Origin: a virus
Direction: 5' to 3' (one strand)
IMG/VR virus record: IMGVR_UViG_3300017956_000007
Location: 1 to 64,000 of that record
Length of the DNA stretch: 64,000 bases
Shown here one piece after another: positions 19,513 to 29,600 of the stretch (its first letter is position 1; the number at the start of each line of letters is the position of its first letter). The position numbers and the translations under genes are program-made. Below the pieces are notes generated by a model. It did no database searches and had not been told where the DNA came from. It saw only the letters and a program-made list of their open reading frames with translations.

Positions 19513-22500
19513 TTAAGATTTAATTTCTATGGTTATCTCTACATCATTAAAAGGAGTTTTTGGTTCAAAAAGTAATTTTCCTTCTAATGATGTAGTGCCA
19601 CTGTATAAAAAGTTTTGAGTACCTATACCATCTTCTAATAATAATTCTCCAGTATCATTAATCGATGACACGACATGCATATGATTATTTGAACCGTCAT
19701 AAGGTAAATTCAGATGTAATATGTCTCCTTTTTCTTCAAGATCCAAATTTCTTGTCGATTGCAATCTAAATGTTTGATTATTGCTACCATTACCTAACGG
19801 AACACTTAAAACTAATTCTTGATTCTGTATTGTAGTATCTTCGGTTATCATTCTATCAAAAATGCTATTTTCAAGTAATAAATCAGAATCATCATTCTCT
19901 AATTTTATAACACTAAAATCAATTATATCAACAATTTTTGCAATTTTATCATCTTTGGAAGAAAGAGAAATGATATCGTTTACCGTTAAATCTTTATGGA
20001 ATCTAGTATTTATACCTTTTAGCGTGGTTATTCCATCATTTAAACCATTCGCAGTTGTATATCCTCTTACTGTTTGTTCCAATATCAAAAATGATTCAAA
20101 TTGTTTTTTATCATAATTTGTTTCAGAAGGATTTAAACTTTCTAAAGAAAAATATACAGTGCTTGTATCATCTTCTAAAATAATAGGAACATTATTGTAA
20201 AAATTTTCCGTTATTAAATTAAAACTACCTTCTGCCTCAGAATCAACTCTAGTTTTAGTTGATACACAAGATGAATTTATAATTGATACTATTTCTACTT
20301 CTTGGTCATTGTTAGTTAAAGTTATAATATCTCCGATTTCAAAATCATTTTGGAAATCAGAAGATAAAACATTATATAAATTTGCCGTGGAAAAATCAGG
20401 AATTATATCATCATCAATATTGAAACGAACAGAAATTTCAAAAGTTTTTTGATCTATAATATTTTCTATCAAATATTCATTATCATAAAACCTAAATTTC
20501 TGTCCTCCAAAAACAGTATATAATGGGGAATTTTGAATTAAAACCGTATCATAGTTTTTTAAATTGTGATTTATTTCTGTTTCAATTTTTATAGTTCGCA
20601 AAGAATAATCCAAATTTTTCACTTTTGGTAATGGATAATTATAACTATTGGAAAACATCAAATTAGAAGTATAATTTATTATTCCTGCGGTTATATTATT
20701 TGTATAGACATTAGTGTTTAAATCAAATCCAGTATTACTATTTAAGGTGTGAGTTAATAATTGTATATTATTATCTTGATCAACAGTTATTTTACTGATT
20801 ATAGATCTATACTCTTTACCATCGGATAATCTTTGATAGAGTGGATCATTTAATTTAAATTGATTAAAATTACTTTCTCGATAAAAATAAGTTTCTAGTC
20901 CTATTAAAGAGTATCCGTCTTCCATGACCAAATTATCATAATTTTCTAAAACAAATAAATTTTGTTTGGTATATGCAACAGGATTACTCAGTGTTAATAA
21001 ACTAATTGTATTTTGACTATCCGTAGTTATTTTGCCATAATAATTATGTTCTAACTTTAATTCCCCAAAAGATGTTTTGAATTTTTGCTCATTATCAATT
21101 ATAATGCTGTTATTAGCATCATAATCATCATTCAATTTTTTAATTGTACTCGTAGCAGATATTATATTATTTCCGCCCTGAACTCTAACTAAAGTACCCG
21201 ATCCATAATCACTAACATTTTTTCTTACCAAATAATTTATTTGATGATTAGGTTCAAAATAGGATTCGGCAATAATTTTTTTGACATCTTGATTTTCTAA
21301 TAATATTCCTGATCCATCTTCAAATGTTAAATAATTATCAAAACTAAAATTAATATCATCAGTTGGTATCACATACTCACCAAACATTTTTGTGCCTGCA
21401 GGATGTATTAATTTTTTCAATAGTTGTTCATATTCCGCAAACTGTATTTTATTTTTCAATACATACGAAAAATCTTGATAATAATAACCATCATATATTT
21501 TTTTGTTATAACTTAAAAAACCATTTTCATCAAGATACTTGCCTGAGGTATTTGCTATAGTTCCTATATTTGCAGTCAATATAGCATTACCATCTCCTAT
21601 TAAATTTGCAGAAACAATTGGATTCGTAGTATAACCTGCACCAGGATTAGTTATCTCTATTTCTCCAATTGCACCTGCATCATTTTCCTTCGCAGAACCA
21701 ACAATTCTAGCATTTTCCCCTTTATCTAAATTTATTGAGAAAACAGATCCGGAATTTGTCACATAAGCTTGTGCTCCACTATTATATCCAACAATAAAAT
21801 CATTTTCTGAAAAATCTACTGTAGAAATCAAAAATCTATCAGAAACATCATGATTATATGGTATTGTAAATTTTACGTAAATACCTTCATGAAAAAATAA
21901 ACTTCCTGTGACTGGTGTTGTAGCATTCTCATCTATTTCGTATTGAAATGCGTAATCATTTAAAACAACAATTTGATTTTCTCCATTATAAGAATTATCA
22001 ACTGAACCAACTACATTTACATTAATTCCTGTTGTTAAACCATGCTTGTATAGGGTTGTAGCAATTGCTTTATTGCCATCTTTTTCTATCGATTCTATAG
22101 GAAAATCTAGTCTTTGCCAATCGGCAGTCATCGATATTGGATCTGAGATGTAATCTATGTCGGTAAGATTATCCGCTATATCAATGTTTTTATCATTTGC
22201 AACTAGTCCTCTTCTAATTTTGAATTGATTAGGACCTGTTCCTTTGCCTCCTTCAGTCACCAATAAATCATATATGGTTGGATTACTAGGATTGATGTAA
22301 CTAGAATTATTAACCGTCAAGTCATTAGATCCTAATCCGTAAGTTCCCAAATATTCAGAATTTTTCATTCGCATTCTGAAGGGACTAAAATCTAACTTTT
22401 CCCCGTCATATACTAACCCTAAAAATGTACCTATTTTACTGCCGCCATTGCTGGTAATCGAATATATTCTTTCTCCTGGCGTGAAAGAACCTGTTATAGA

Positions 22501-24024
22501 AGGAGTAAATACTGATGAATCAGGATCTTTGTTTAAATTTAAGATCAATACACCACTATCTTCTGGAATTTTTACGGTTATTCGGTCAGTTGCGGTAATT
22601 TTGGGCAATGCCTGATATCTCGAACCAATAACTAAAGTTTTGATGGAAGATATTGTCCCCGAATTTAATTTTCTGAAACCAAAAGCATCTACTAATCTAT
22701 CGTAATGACCAGCATTTGGATCTCCTGATAAGCCATATTTTGATGCCGAAAGTCTTACGCCTGCAAAATCAAAAATGATGTCATTATTAAATGAAAAAGT
22801 GTAAGAATTAGTTATAGAATTAATTCTACCGGCAAAACCTGATCCTTGTGTTCCAAAATTGTTCACCGTTAAAATTGAATCTGTTGTATAACCATCACCT
22901 CCATCTAATATATCAAAATCTGTTAAAATTCCTGATGCTACATCCTTAACTCTAGCGGTTGCTTCTAACCCTCCTCCTCCTGTTATGGTTAATAAGTCTC
23001 CAACACTATAATTAGTTCCAGGACTTATTATGTTTACCTTATTGAGAACACCATAAGTAGTACCTTGTGAAAATTGGTCATCGACAACATTTGTTTTTAC
23101 AACTTCTCCTATGACAAATCTTCCTGATAAATTTTTTAAATATAATTCTGTTATTGTTAAATTTCCAATGGCAAATCTATCAACCCTATCTATCACAGCA
23201 CTAGCTAAACTTTTAACTCCTGTTATAAGTCTGCCCTCAAAATCTGTTAAATCATTGCTTGTTTCAATTCTAAGTATACTGTCAGATGTCCAATCACCCG
23301 ATGAAAGTTTAAATATGTCTTCTTTGGGGGTGTAAAAAACTAAATTTTGCTCGTTATATAATGATTTGAATAAAAAATCAAATGTGACATTTGTGCCTTT
23401 TGATCTATAAACTTCAATGATGTGTTTAATAACGTTTGATTTATCTGCTTCTATGTTTAAATCAAAATTGTGTAAAAATGTTTTAAATAAAATATCTATA
23501 AAATTTGTTGTTGATGTATTCAAGTCTATATTTTTCAATAAAGATCTTGATGCAAAAATTGGATTTTTAAAAAAAGAATTTACGTTTGCTTCAACTCTTG
23601 ATGTTTGTCCTTTGATTACCTCATTTTGTATGAAATCAACTCTTGTTAAATCTTTTACGTAAATTTTATCATTAGATATGAAAGTATCTCTATCAATAGT
23701 TGCGGTCGCACCTGATTCTTGTCCAACTATTTGCTCACCTTGAATAAAACCGCTAAGATTATTTCTTCCACTTTCTAATATCAATACAAAATCATCTTCT
23801 GTCAATAAACTATCTTCACCATTTTCAATATAAAATTTAAATTCAAATTGAGTAACATTTTCAACGGTTAATTCATGCAATTCCATCCACTTATAGTACG
23901 TTTTGATGAAATTACTGAATTCTGGTCCTTCTTCTAAAATAAAAGAAGGTAACTGATTTTCTATTAAATTGGAGATTCTTTTTTCTATTAAAAGATTTTC
24001 AGAATCGTTTAAAAATATACCCAT
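19513..24024 (-). CDS. large baseplate wedge protein in the gp7 position
   Basis: A 1503-residue structural protein between gp6 and gp8, exactly where T4 has gp7 (1032 residues). The N-terminus (EKRISNLIENQLPSFILEEG, then FIKTYYKWMEL) is the form seen in large structural proteins of marine T4-like phages, where an N-terminal helix pair docks into the wedge. The rest alternates two beta modules: FxxGExIxGxxSGAxA (GFIQGEQIVGQESGATATI) and GYxxxPxI (GAGYTTNPIVSANLIGD, GTNYSVGDLLTITGGGG). A segment at about 910-960 (KKLIHPAGTKMFGEY) is also typical. I do not see direct gp7 sequence identity, so the gp7 role is inferred from position and size. Confidence 0.75.
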   Translation of the reverse strand: MGIFLNDSENLLIEKRISNLIENQLPSFILEEGPEFSNFIKTYYKWMELHELTVENVTQFEFKFYIENGEDSLLTEDDFVLILESGRNNLSGFIQGEQIVGQESGATATIDRDTFISNDKIYVKDLTRVDFIQNEVIKGQTSRVEANVNSFFKNPIFASRSLLKNIDLNTSTTNFIDILFKTFLHNFDLNIEADKSNVIKHIIEVYRSKGTNVTFDFLFKSLYNEQNLVFYTPKEDIFKLSSGDWTSDSILRIETSNDLTDFEGRLITGVKSLASAVIDRVDRFAIGNLTITELYLKNLSGRFVIGEVVKTNVVDDQFSQGTTYGVLNKVNIISPGTNYSVGDLLTITGGGGLEATARVKDVASGILTDFDILDGGDGYTTDSILTVNNFGTQGSGFAGRINSITNSYTFSFNNDIIFDFAGVRLSASKYGLSGDPNAGHYDRLVDAFGFRKLNSGTISSIKTLVIGSRYQALPKITATDRITVKIPEDSGVLILNLNKDPDSSVFTPSITGSFTPGERIYSITSNGGSKIGTFLGLVYDGEKLDFSPFRMRMKNSEYLGTYGLGSNDLTVNNSSYINPSNPTIYDLLVTEGGKGTGPNQFKIRRGLVANDKNIDIADNLTDIDYISDPISMTADWQRLDFPIESIEKDGNKAIATTLYKHGLTTGINVNVVGSVDNSYNGENQIVVLNDYAFQYEIDENATTPVTGSLFFHEGIYVKFTIPYNHDVSDRFLISTVDFSENDFIVGYNSGAQAYVTNSGSVFSINLDKGENARIVGSAKENDAGAIGEIEITNPGAGYTTNPIVSANLIGDGNAILTANIGTIANTSGKYLDENGFLSYNKKIYDGYYYQDFSYVLKNKIQFAEYEQLLKKLIHPAGTKMFGEYVIPTDDINFSFDNYLTFEDGSGILLENQDVKKIIAESYFEPNHQINYLVRKNVSDYGSGTLVRVQGGNNIISATSTIKKLNDDYDANNSIIIDNEQKFKTSFGELKLEHNYYGKITTDSQNTISLLTLSNPVAYTKQNLFVLENYDNLVMEDGYSLIGLETYFYRESNFNQFKLNDPLYQRLSDGKEYRSIISKITVDQDNNIQLLTHTLNSNTGFDLNTNVYTNNITAGIINYTSNLMFSNSYNYPLPKVKNLDYSLRTIKIETEINHNLKNYDTVLIQNSPLYTVFGGQKFRFYDNEYLIENIIDQKTFEISVRFNIDDDIIPDFSTANLYNVLSSDFQNDFEIGDIITLTNNDQEVEIVSIINSSCVSTKTRVDSEAEGSFNLITENFYNNVPIILEDDTSTVYFSLESLNPSETNYDKKQFESFLILEQTVRGYTTANGLNDGITTLKGINTRFHKDLTVNDIISLSSKDDKIAKIVDIIDFSVIKLENDDSDLLLENSIFDRMITEDTTIQNQELVLSVPLGNGSNNQTFRLQSTRNLDLEEKGDILHLNLPYDGSNNHMHVVSSINDTGELLLEDGIGTQNFLYSGTTSLEGKLLFEPKTPFNDVEITIEIKS

Positions 24025-24029
24025 ATTTT

Positions 24030-25847
24030 TTAATTATTTGTAGTTAATGTGGAAGATATATCACTCATTTCAACCGTTACATTATTTTCCTTAATTATCA
24101 GTATTTGCTCATTTTTCGTATTGATATCATAAGAATCGGGCATTACAAAAATATCTAATGTAGTTCCAGTTATAGAACTTGGATTAAAATTATTTAATGT
24201 CATAATTCCAGTATCTAAATCGATAGATCCTATATTTGCTTTTCTAATTATTCTTTCCCCATCTATAAAATTATAAACTCTTAAAACATTACCATCATTA
24301 TCTATTCTACAATTTTCTCTAAAAACATTTATATCATCTACAATAGAAAAATACGATGATGTAACTGATCCGACAAAACCTGAATAAGGATAATATAACG
24401 GATTATTAAATAAAATTGAATAATTTATTTCTGAACCTAAAATGGGATTTAATTCCTTTTTTAATAGTATTTTAGTATCATTACCTATTATGGATGAATC
24501 AGTATTATCGATACTTCTCTGTAAAGACGATATAACAAATGAATTTTCAAAAGATTCAAGATTTGATGATGAATAATTGACAATGGATTGTGTGATTAAT
24601 CTTTTTATGGTATCTGAACTTCTATTTGTCAAAGTTGAATTAAATTTAACTTTTGCATTAACTAAAACATCAAGATAATCTATATCTACAAATTCGGGTG
24701 TTATGGATGCTACATTATATTTTTTTAATATATCATTTTTTATTCTTTGTTTAACTGAAGTAGATAAATTTATTCCTAATTTAGGTCGAATTCCCACAAA
24801 AACTTTACCAAATTGCGGAGGATATGCATCTTCCCCACCAAAAACTACAACAGATTGAGCCCCAGGATAATCTCTATAAATTAAAGATTTATAATCGTCT
24901 AATGTTACTGCTCTATTTTGAGTAGAATATTGTCTAGGAGCATTGAATCTAATAGAATCCAAAGATTCTTCATCATTTCCTCCATTAGAATTACTATTAG
25001 TTGTAATTATAACATTATCATATCCTGCTATTGATCCGATAGAAAAAAATGAATTTGCACCATTACCTAAAACTCCTGAACAAACATTATAATCGACTAT
25101 GACAATATTACCTGTTTTCGGTTTTCTACCCAAAACATTATCTCCAAATATTATTTCCTGATAAAAATCTGTCGTATCTTCTACAAAATACACATTTGAT
25201 GTATTTTTTATTTCCAATATATCATCAGCTAAAGTATACTTAGATCTTTTGGTTTCTATGGATGATTCTTGAACATAAACTTCTATTGAAGAACTGTCAA
25301 TACCTCTATTTGGTAATATAAATCTTTGAGTAGTATCAGAAGTATCAACGGTAAATCTATAAGTTAAAGGTTCTCCTTCTTTTACCGATACATTAGACAC
25401 AAAAATTGTAGAATTTAAAGTAGGATTAGAAACAGTATATGCGGTATTTGTACAAAATGTATAATTTATACCATTTATTGTAGAAAAGATTTTTGTATTT
25501 TTAGGAACTGTTAAACTATTGACATTAGTTTCAGTAGAGAATACTAAATTAACATTTGCAGTTGCACCTGTCCTAGATCTAGGTTTATATCCAATTTGTT
25601 TTGACAATGAAATTAAAGATGATCTTAGCACTGCCGAGTCCAAAAACATCTCATTGGCAACCATATTCAAATAAAAAGAATTATAATGTGTATTGTATGC
25701 TAAAATATCCAACAATGAATTAATTGTTGAACCTTCATAATCAAAATCTCTAAAATAATCTTGAGATTTTAAATATTTTTTAAAATTATTTTTAATTTCA
25801 TTGAAATCTAATTCGGAAACTCTTAATTTTGATGCTTCATTCATCAT
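24030..25847 (-). CDS. 6: baseplate wedge protein gp6
   Basis: Wedge subunit that forms the inner baseplate ring with gp25 and gp53; Baseplate J-like family. The N-terminal 110 residues are highly characteristic: KNNFKKYLKSQDYFRDFDYE, SLLDILAYNTHYNSFYLNM, EMFLDSAVLRSSLISLSKQ and GYKPRSRTGA. The central GAQSVVVFGGEDAYPPQFGK and the C-terminal dimer region are also present. At 605 residues it is close to T4 gp6 (660). The frame opens with ATGATG. The first ATG overlaps the gp25 stop by one base (TAATG), which implies coupled translation; either ATG could be used. Confidence 0.92.
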   Translation of the reverse strand: MMNEASKLRVSELDFNEIKNNFKKYLKSQDYFRDFDYEGSTINSLLDILAYNTHYNSFYLNMVANEMFLDSAVLRSSLISLSKQIGYKPRSRTGATANVNLVFSTETNVNSLTVPKNTKIFSTINGINYTFCTNTAYTVSNPTLNSTIFVSNVSVKEGEPLTYRFTVDTSDTTQRFILPNRGIDSSSIEVYVQESSIETKRSKYTLADDILEIKNTSNVYFVEDTTDFYQEIIFGDNVLGRKPKTGNIVIVDYNVCSGVLGNGANSFFSIGSIAGYDNVIITTNSNSNGGNDEESLDSIRFNAPRQYSTQNRAVTLDDYKSLIYRDYPGAQSVVVFGGEDAYPPQFGKVFVGIRPKLGINLSTSVKQRIKNDILKKYNVASITPEFVDIDYLDVLVNAKVKFNSTLTNRSSDTIKRLITQSIVNYSSSNLESFENSFVISSLQRSIDNTDSSIIGNDTKILLKKELNPILGSEINYSILFNNPLYYPYSGFVGSVTSSYFSIVDDINVFRENCRIDNDGNVLRVYNFIDGERIIRKANIGSIDLDTGIMTLNNFNPSSITGTTLDIFVMPDSYDINTKNEQILIIKENNVTVEMSDISSTLTTNN

Positions 25848-26326
25848 TAGCCTCTTGTTGACTGTAAAAATGTATCTATTTGTTGTACAATATTAGTATT
25901 TTTAAGTGAATAAGTAATAACAACGTCATATCCATCTTCATCTTGTCTGGCTGTCACTGATACTGATATTAAATTAACTCTTGGTTCGTAATTATCTATT
26001 ACATTTGTTATAGAATCTTCCAAAATTCTTTCGCTAATAAAATCGACTGGTTCAAATAATAGTTGTTTAATATTACTGCCTATATTTGGTCTAAATAATT
26101 TTTCGTAAAAATCTGTCAATAACAATGATTTTATCGATTGTTTAACAGAGTTTTCTCCTTTTTTTACAACTAAATCCGTATTGGTAGAATTAGTTACAAA
26201 AATAATATCTAGATCTAAAGATTCGGATCTTCTTATTCTTTCGTTTATAATTTGTCGACCAACATCATCATACTCATAGATATATAAGGAATCATAATAA
26301 TCTGTTTGTTGAGAATTATTAGCCAT
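25847..26326 (-). CDS. 25: baseplate wedge protein gp25
   Basis: Small wedge protein of the gp25/GPW family that starts sheath polymerisation and binds gp6. The conserved core is at the C-terminal half: FRPNIGSNIKQLLFEP, then DNYEPRVNLISVSV, which includes the EPR motif that holds the gp25/gp6 inner ring. The protein is 159 residues, slightly longer than T4 gp25 (132) because of an N-terminal Tyr/Asp-rich extension. It is immediately upstream of gp6 and shares one base with it. Confidence 0.92.
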   Translation of the reverse strand: MANNSQQTDYYDSLYIYEYDDVGRQIINERIRRSESLDLDIIFVTNSTNTDLVVKKGENSVKQSIKSLLLTDFYEKLFRPNIGSNIKQLLFEPVDFISERILEDSITNVIDNYEPRVNLISVSVTARQDEDGYDVVITYSLKNTNIVQQIDTFLQSTRG

Positions 26327-26336
26327 TAAATTACTT

Positions 26337-26669
26337 TCAAATTACTGTTGTACTAGCACTAAATGACAATTGTTGCACATTTAGAGGAGGTATTACAGGA
26401 ACAGGAGTAGGTGCTCCTAATGCTGGTATTGTAACAGTTAATGTTCCTGTCGCACTACCGGTTGATAAATTAACATTTCCGGGATAGAATAATTCTACCT
26501 GTAATTTAGAAGCAAATACTCCAATTGCAGTTGCAATATCATTTGCTAATTCTTCTTTTGCTGTCGGACTAGGGTTCAATTCTGCTTTGTCTAATGCAAA
26601 TTTTATTGATGATGCTAAAGTCGCTGTGTCTATCAATTCAAATCTCCTATTTTGTTGTGAATTTTGCAT
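26337..26669 (-). CDS. small structural protein between the Ig-like protein and gp25
   Basis: 110 residues. The N-terminal half is helical (FELIDTATLASSIKFALDKA ... AKEELANDIATAIGVFASKL); the C-terminal half is Pro/Thr/Gly-rich (TIPALGAPTPVPVIPPLNVQ). The start lies inside the end of the 1358-residue gene by 23 bases, and the stop is 10 bases before gp25, so it belongs to the baseplate operon. No family recognised. A helix followed by a Pro-rich tail fits a small baseplate connector or spike accessory, but there is no motif to prove it. No clear ribosome site is visible. Confidence 0.65.
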   Translation of the reverse strand: MQNSQQNRRFELIDTATLASSIKFALDKAELNPSPTAKEELANDIATAIGVFASKLQVELFYPGNVNLSTGSATGTLTVTIPALGAPTPVPVIPPLNVQQLSFSASTTVI

Positions 26670-29600
26670 ATGTATAGGATTTATCTAAAATCACTCCATA
26701 TGGATTTTCAACAGTATCATTATTATTTATTCGCAAATAATAGTCGGTTAATGTTGTAAGTTCAGAATCAGGTATAAAAACAATTCTATTTTTATGAATA
26801 TCATATATCGTCACTGTTCCTGTGATAAAATTACTTTGAAAATTTGGATCCGTAGATAATTCGAAAGAATTATTTTGTCCTATAGTAAAACTAGATAATG
26901 AAACGGTCTCGTTAAAAATAATTTGTATTAAGGGAATTAATGAAATGTCTGTTATACTATTATCTTGATTTGAATCATATTCCAATAAATTTACATTATC
27001 TATTATTAATTTTAAAATTTTAAAATCATCAGTTGTTGAAACTTTAAAAGTATAATTATGAATTAATATTTCAGTTTCCGAAGTTTGTGATGAATTTGTT
27101 GTGTAAGGAAGTGTTCCTCCTTTAGTTTTAGCGGTTCCTCTAGTACCAAAATATATGAAACTATTTTGAGATAATTGCAGATCATCATTCTTCATCAATA
27201 ATGACAATTTAAAAAAAGTATCATTATTTGAACTAGTTATATAAGGACTAAATGGTATGCAATTAGAAAAATTTGAATCATAAGATAGTATTAAATTGTC
27301 AGTACTTTGAATATTCTGATTATTTTTATTTGTGTTGAATGAGAGAGAATCAACATTCATTGTTTGATCAAAAGCAAAATGGATATCTGTCGTTGGCGAA
27401 ATATTTTCTTGATTTGAACTAAAATTTGTTACAAGTTGATCACTAATATTAGTGGCATAAAATTTAACTAAATTTGGTTCGGTTTTTGTATTAAAACCAG
27501 GTAATGTTGGTTCTGATGGATCACTTGTTTTTCCAATACCCTTACTCGTATATCCATAAATTCTATCGTTTGCTCTAGCAAAAGTCACATCAGTATATTT
27601 TTCTCGATATATTAATCTACTTTCATTTTCTATAAATTCTATTACAGTTCCTTCAGGAGCTTTACCAATAGCAGTATAATCTACGGAAAATCTATATGTT
27701 TGTTCATTTTCCTCAAATCCACATATTTCACCGGGAGCTATATCAATAATGTATTTACCAGATTCAATTGGAGTGTAGTCAATGTATGATAAATCTCCTT
27801 GTTCATCTAAACCATATTGATATACCTTTCCTCTACCTCCAGTGGTAAATCCATAAAAAACTTTTCCACTTGTTAGTCCGTCTATCTGAAAATTCTGATT
27901 TATCAAATTCAATGCTGATCTAACGAACAATCTCTTAGTACCTCTGATAGTCTCTCCAGAAACATAGTAATTTTCAACATCATCTGGAATAGTTTGCAAA
28001 ACCAATGATTTTATATCACTAATTTTTTGTTCTTCCAAATAATTTTTATTTAATGCTTTATCGCCTACTTTTTTTGTAATTTTTAATTTATAATTTGAAT
28101 TTGACGATAACTTTGTTAAAGGCTTAAATGAAAATGTGTCCGATTCTTCGATAGTTTTTAGAACTACAGGTGATTCCATTTGAACAACCGTATTAAAATC
28201 ATCACACGATAATTGTATTGTTCCAGAAGGTCTTGTGGATTCAGTGTTAACTGTGATAGTTGTAGGATCTATAGATTCATCAAACATAATAAGTATAGAT
28301 TCACCATTTAAATCCAATTCAACATCTTCATATGTGGTAGGATCAGATATTTGAGATATTGTCCTGCTATCTAAGATTTTTTGATAAAGCACACTACTTG
28401 AATTACTGTCGGAAAAATATATTTTTTTCACTGTAGGAGGTGTGGTATCTAATTCATAGATAGGAATTTCTGAAGGTTCATTAGTTGTCGTATCAGATTC
28501 AACAGGCCTAAAACCAGTAGTAATTGGTTCTGTGGTTTGAAAATTATAAGTCATAGTAGTTCCACCCAAATCAGAAACATCGGATTTAACTTTTAAATAA
28601 TAGTTTGTATATTTTTCAATTGTGCTAGGTGTCAAGATGAATTGTGAATTTCCTGTGTTTGATGTCACACTGTCAAAATCAACTAAAGACAGTAAATCAA
28701 AATTGTCATTTGATTTTGACAATTGAATTGTGCTACTTAATTTTGTTAAATTTTCAGAAAAAGGAATAATGACACCATTTGAACATATTAAATGTGAAGA
28801 GTTTGATACAGTTATAGTAGAAGTATTCATTGATTGACTGAAATTGATTTGAATAATTCCTACCTTCTCTTGATAATTATCGACATCATTTAAATTTTCA
28901 GATGTTTCTTCAATACCAGTTAAAAAATATAAAAGTTCTGTTCGTTGAGTGCTAAGTACAGGAGAATTTTCATTTATTGTTTTAGTAATTAGATATCTAA
29001 ATGAATATTCATCTAAAATTTCAGACACTAAAAAAGGACCAGTAAAAATCGTGTCAATTTTTCCATCAATGTAAATTTTATCTCCGATAGACAAAGTATG
29101 CTTTAAATTTGTTGTAACTGAAGCAGTTGAATCGTTTCTACTAATTTCGGAGATTTTAATTTTACTCGTTGTTGATTGGCCTTCTGATGGATAAATTTGT
29201 GTAATTTCTGGTGCCGAAGTATTAAAAGGATGAACATTATGATTTGGATAGGTATTTGCTTTAATGTGACATAATAATTTTTCTTGGCCATTTGATATTT
29301 CTAGAATTGAATTATTTACAAAATTATCTGTTATAATTTGATTATCAGAATTCACGCAAACATAATTTATAACATCTTCATCTTTTTTTATTATGCGCCC
29401 TAACATAACATCATTATCAGGAGAAATTGATGCTCCTCCATTCGGATTAGCATACAATAAAGTTTTCATCGATGAATTCAAATTGATATCATCTCTAAAT
29501 CGTATGTGATTTTGAAATGTTGTTGCTTTTTTTAGTGTTACTTTTTTCTGACCGTCAATAGTTTTAACATTAACTATATCTTGATTTTTAGACAACATCG

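Noticed and set aside
29103-29291. 62-codon minus-strand frame
   Set aside because: It lies in another frame of the Ig-like protein gene on the same strand, with low-complexity Leu/Gln sequence.
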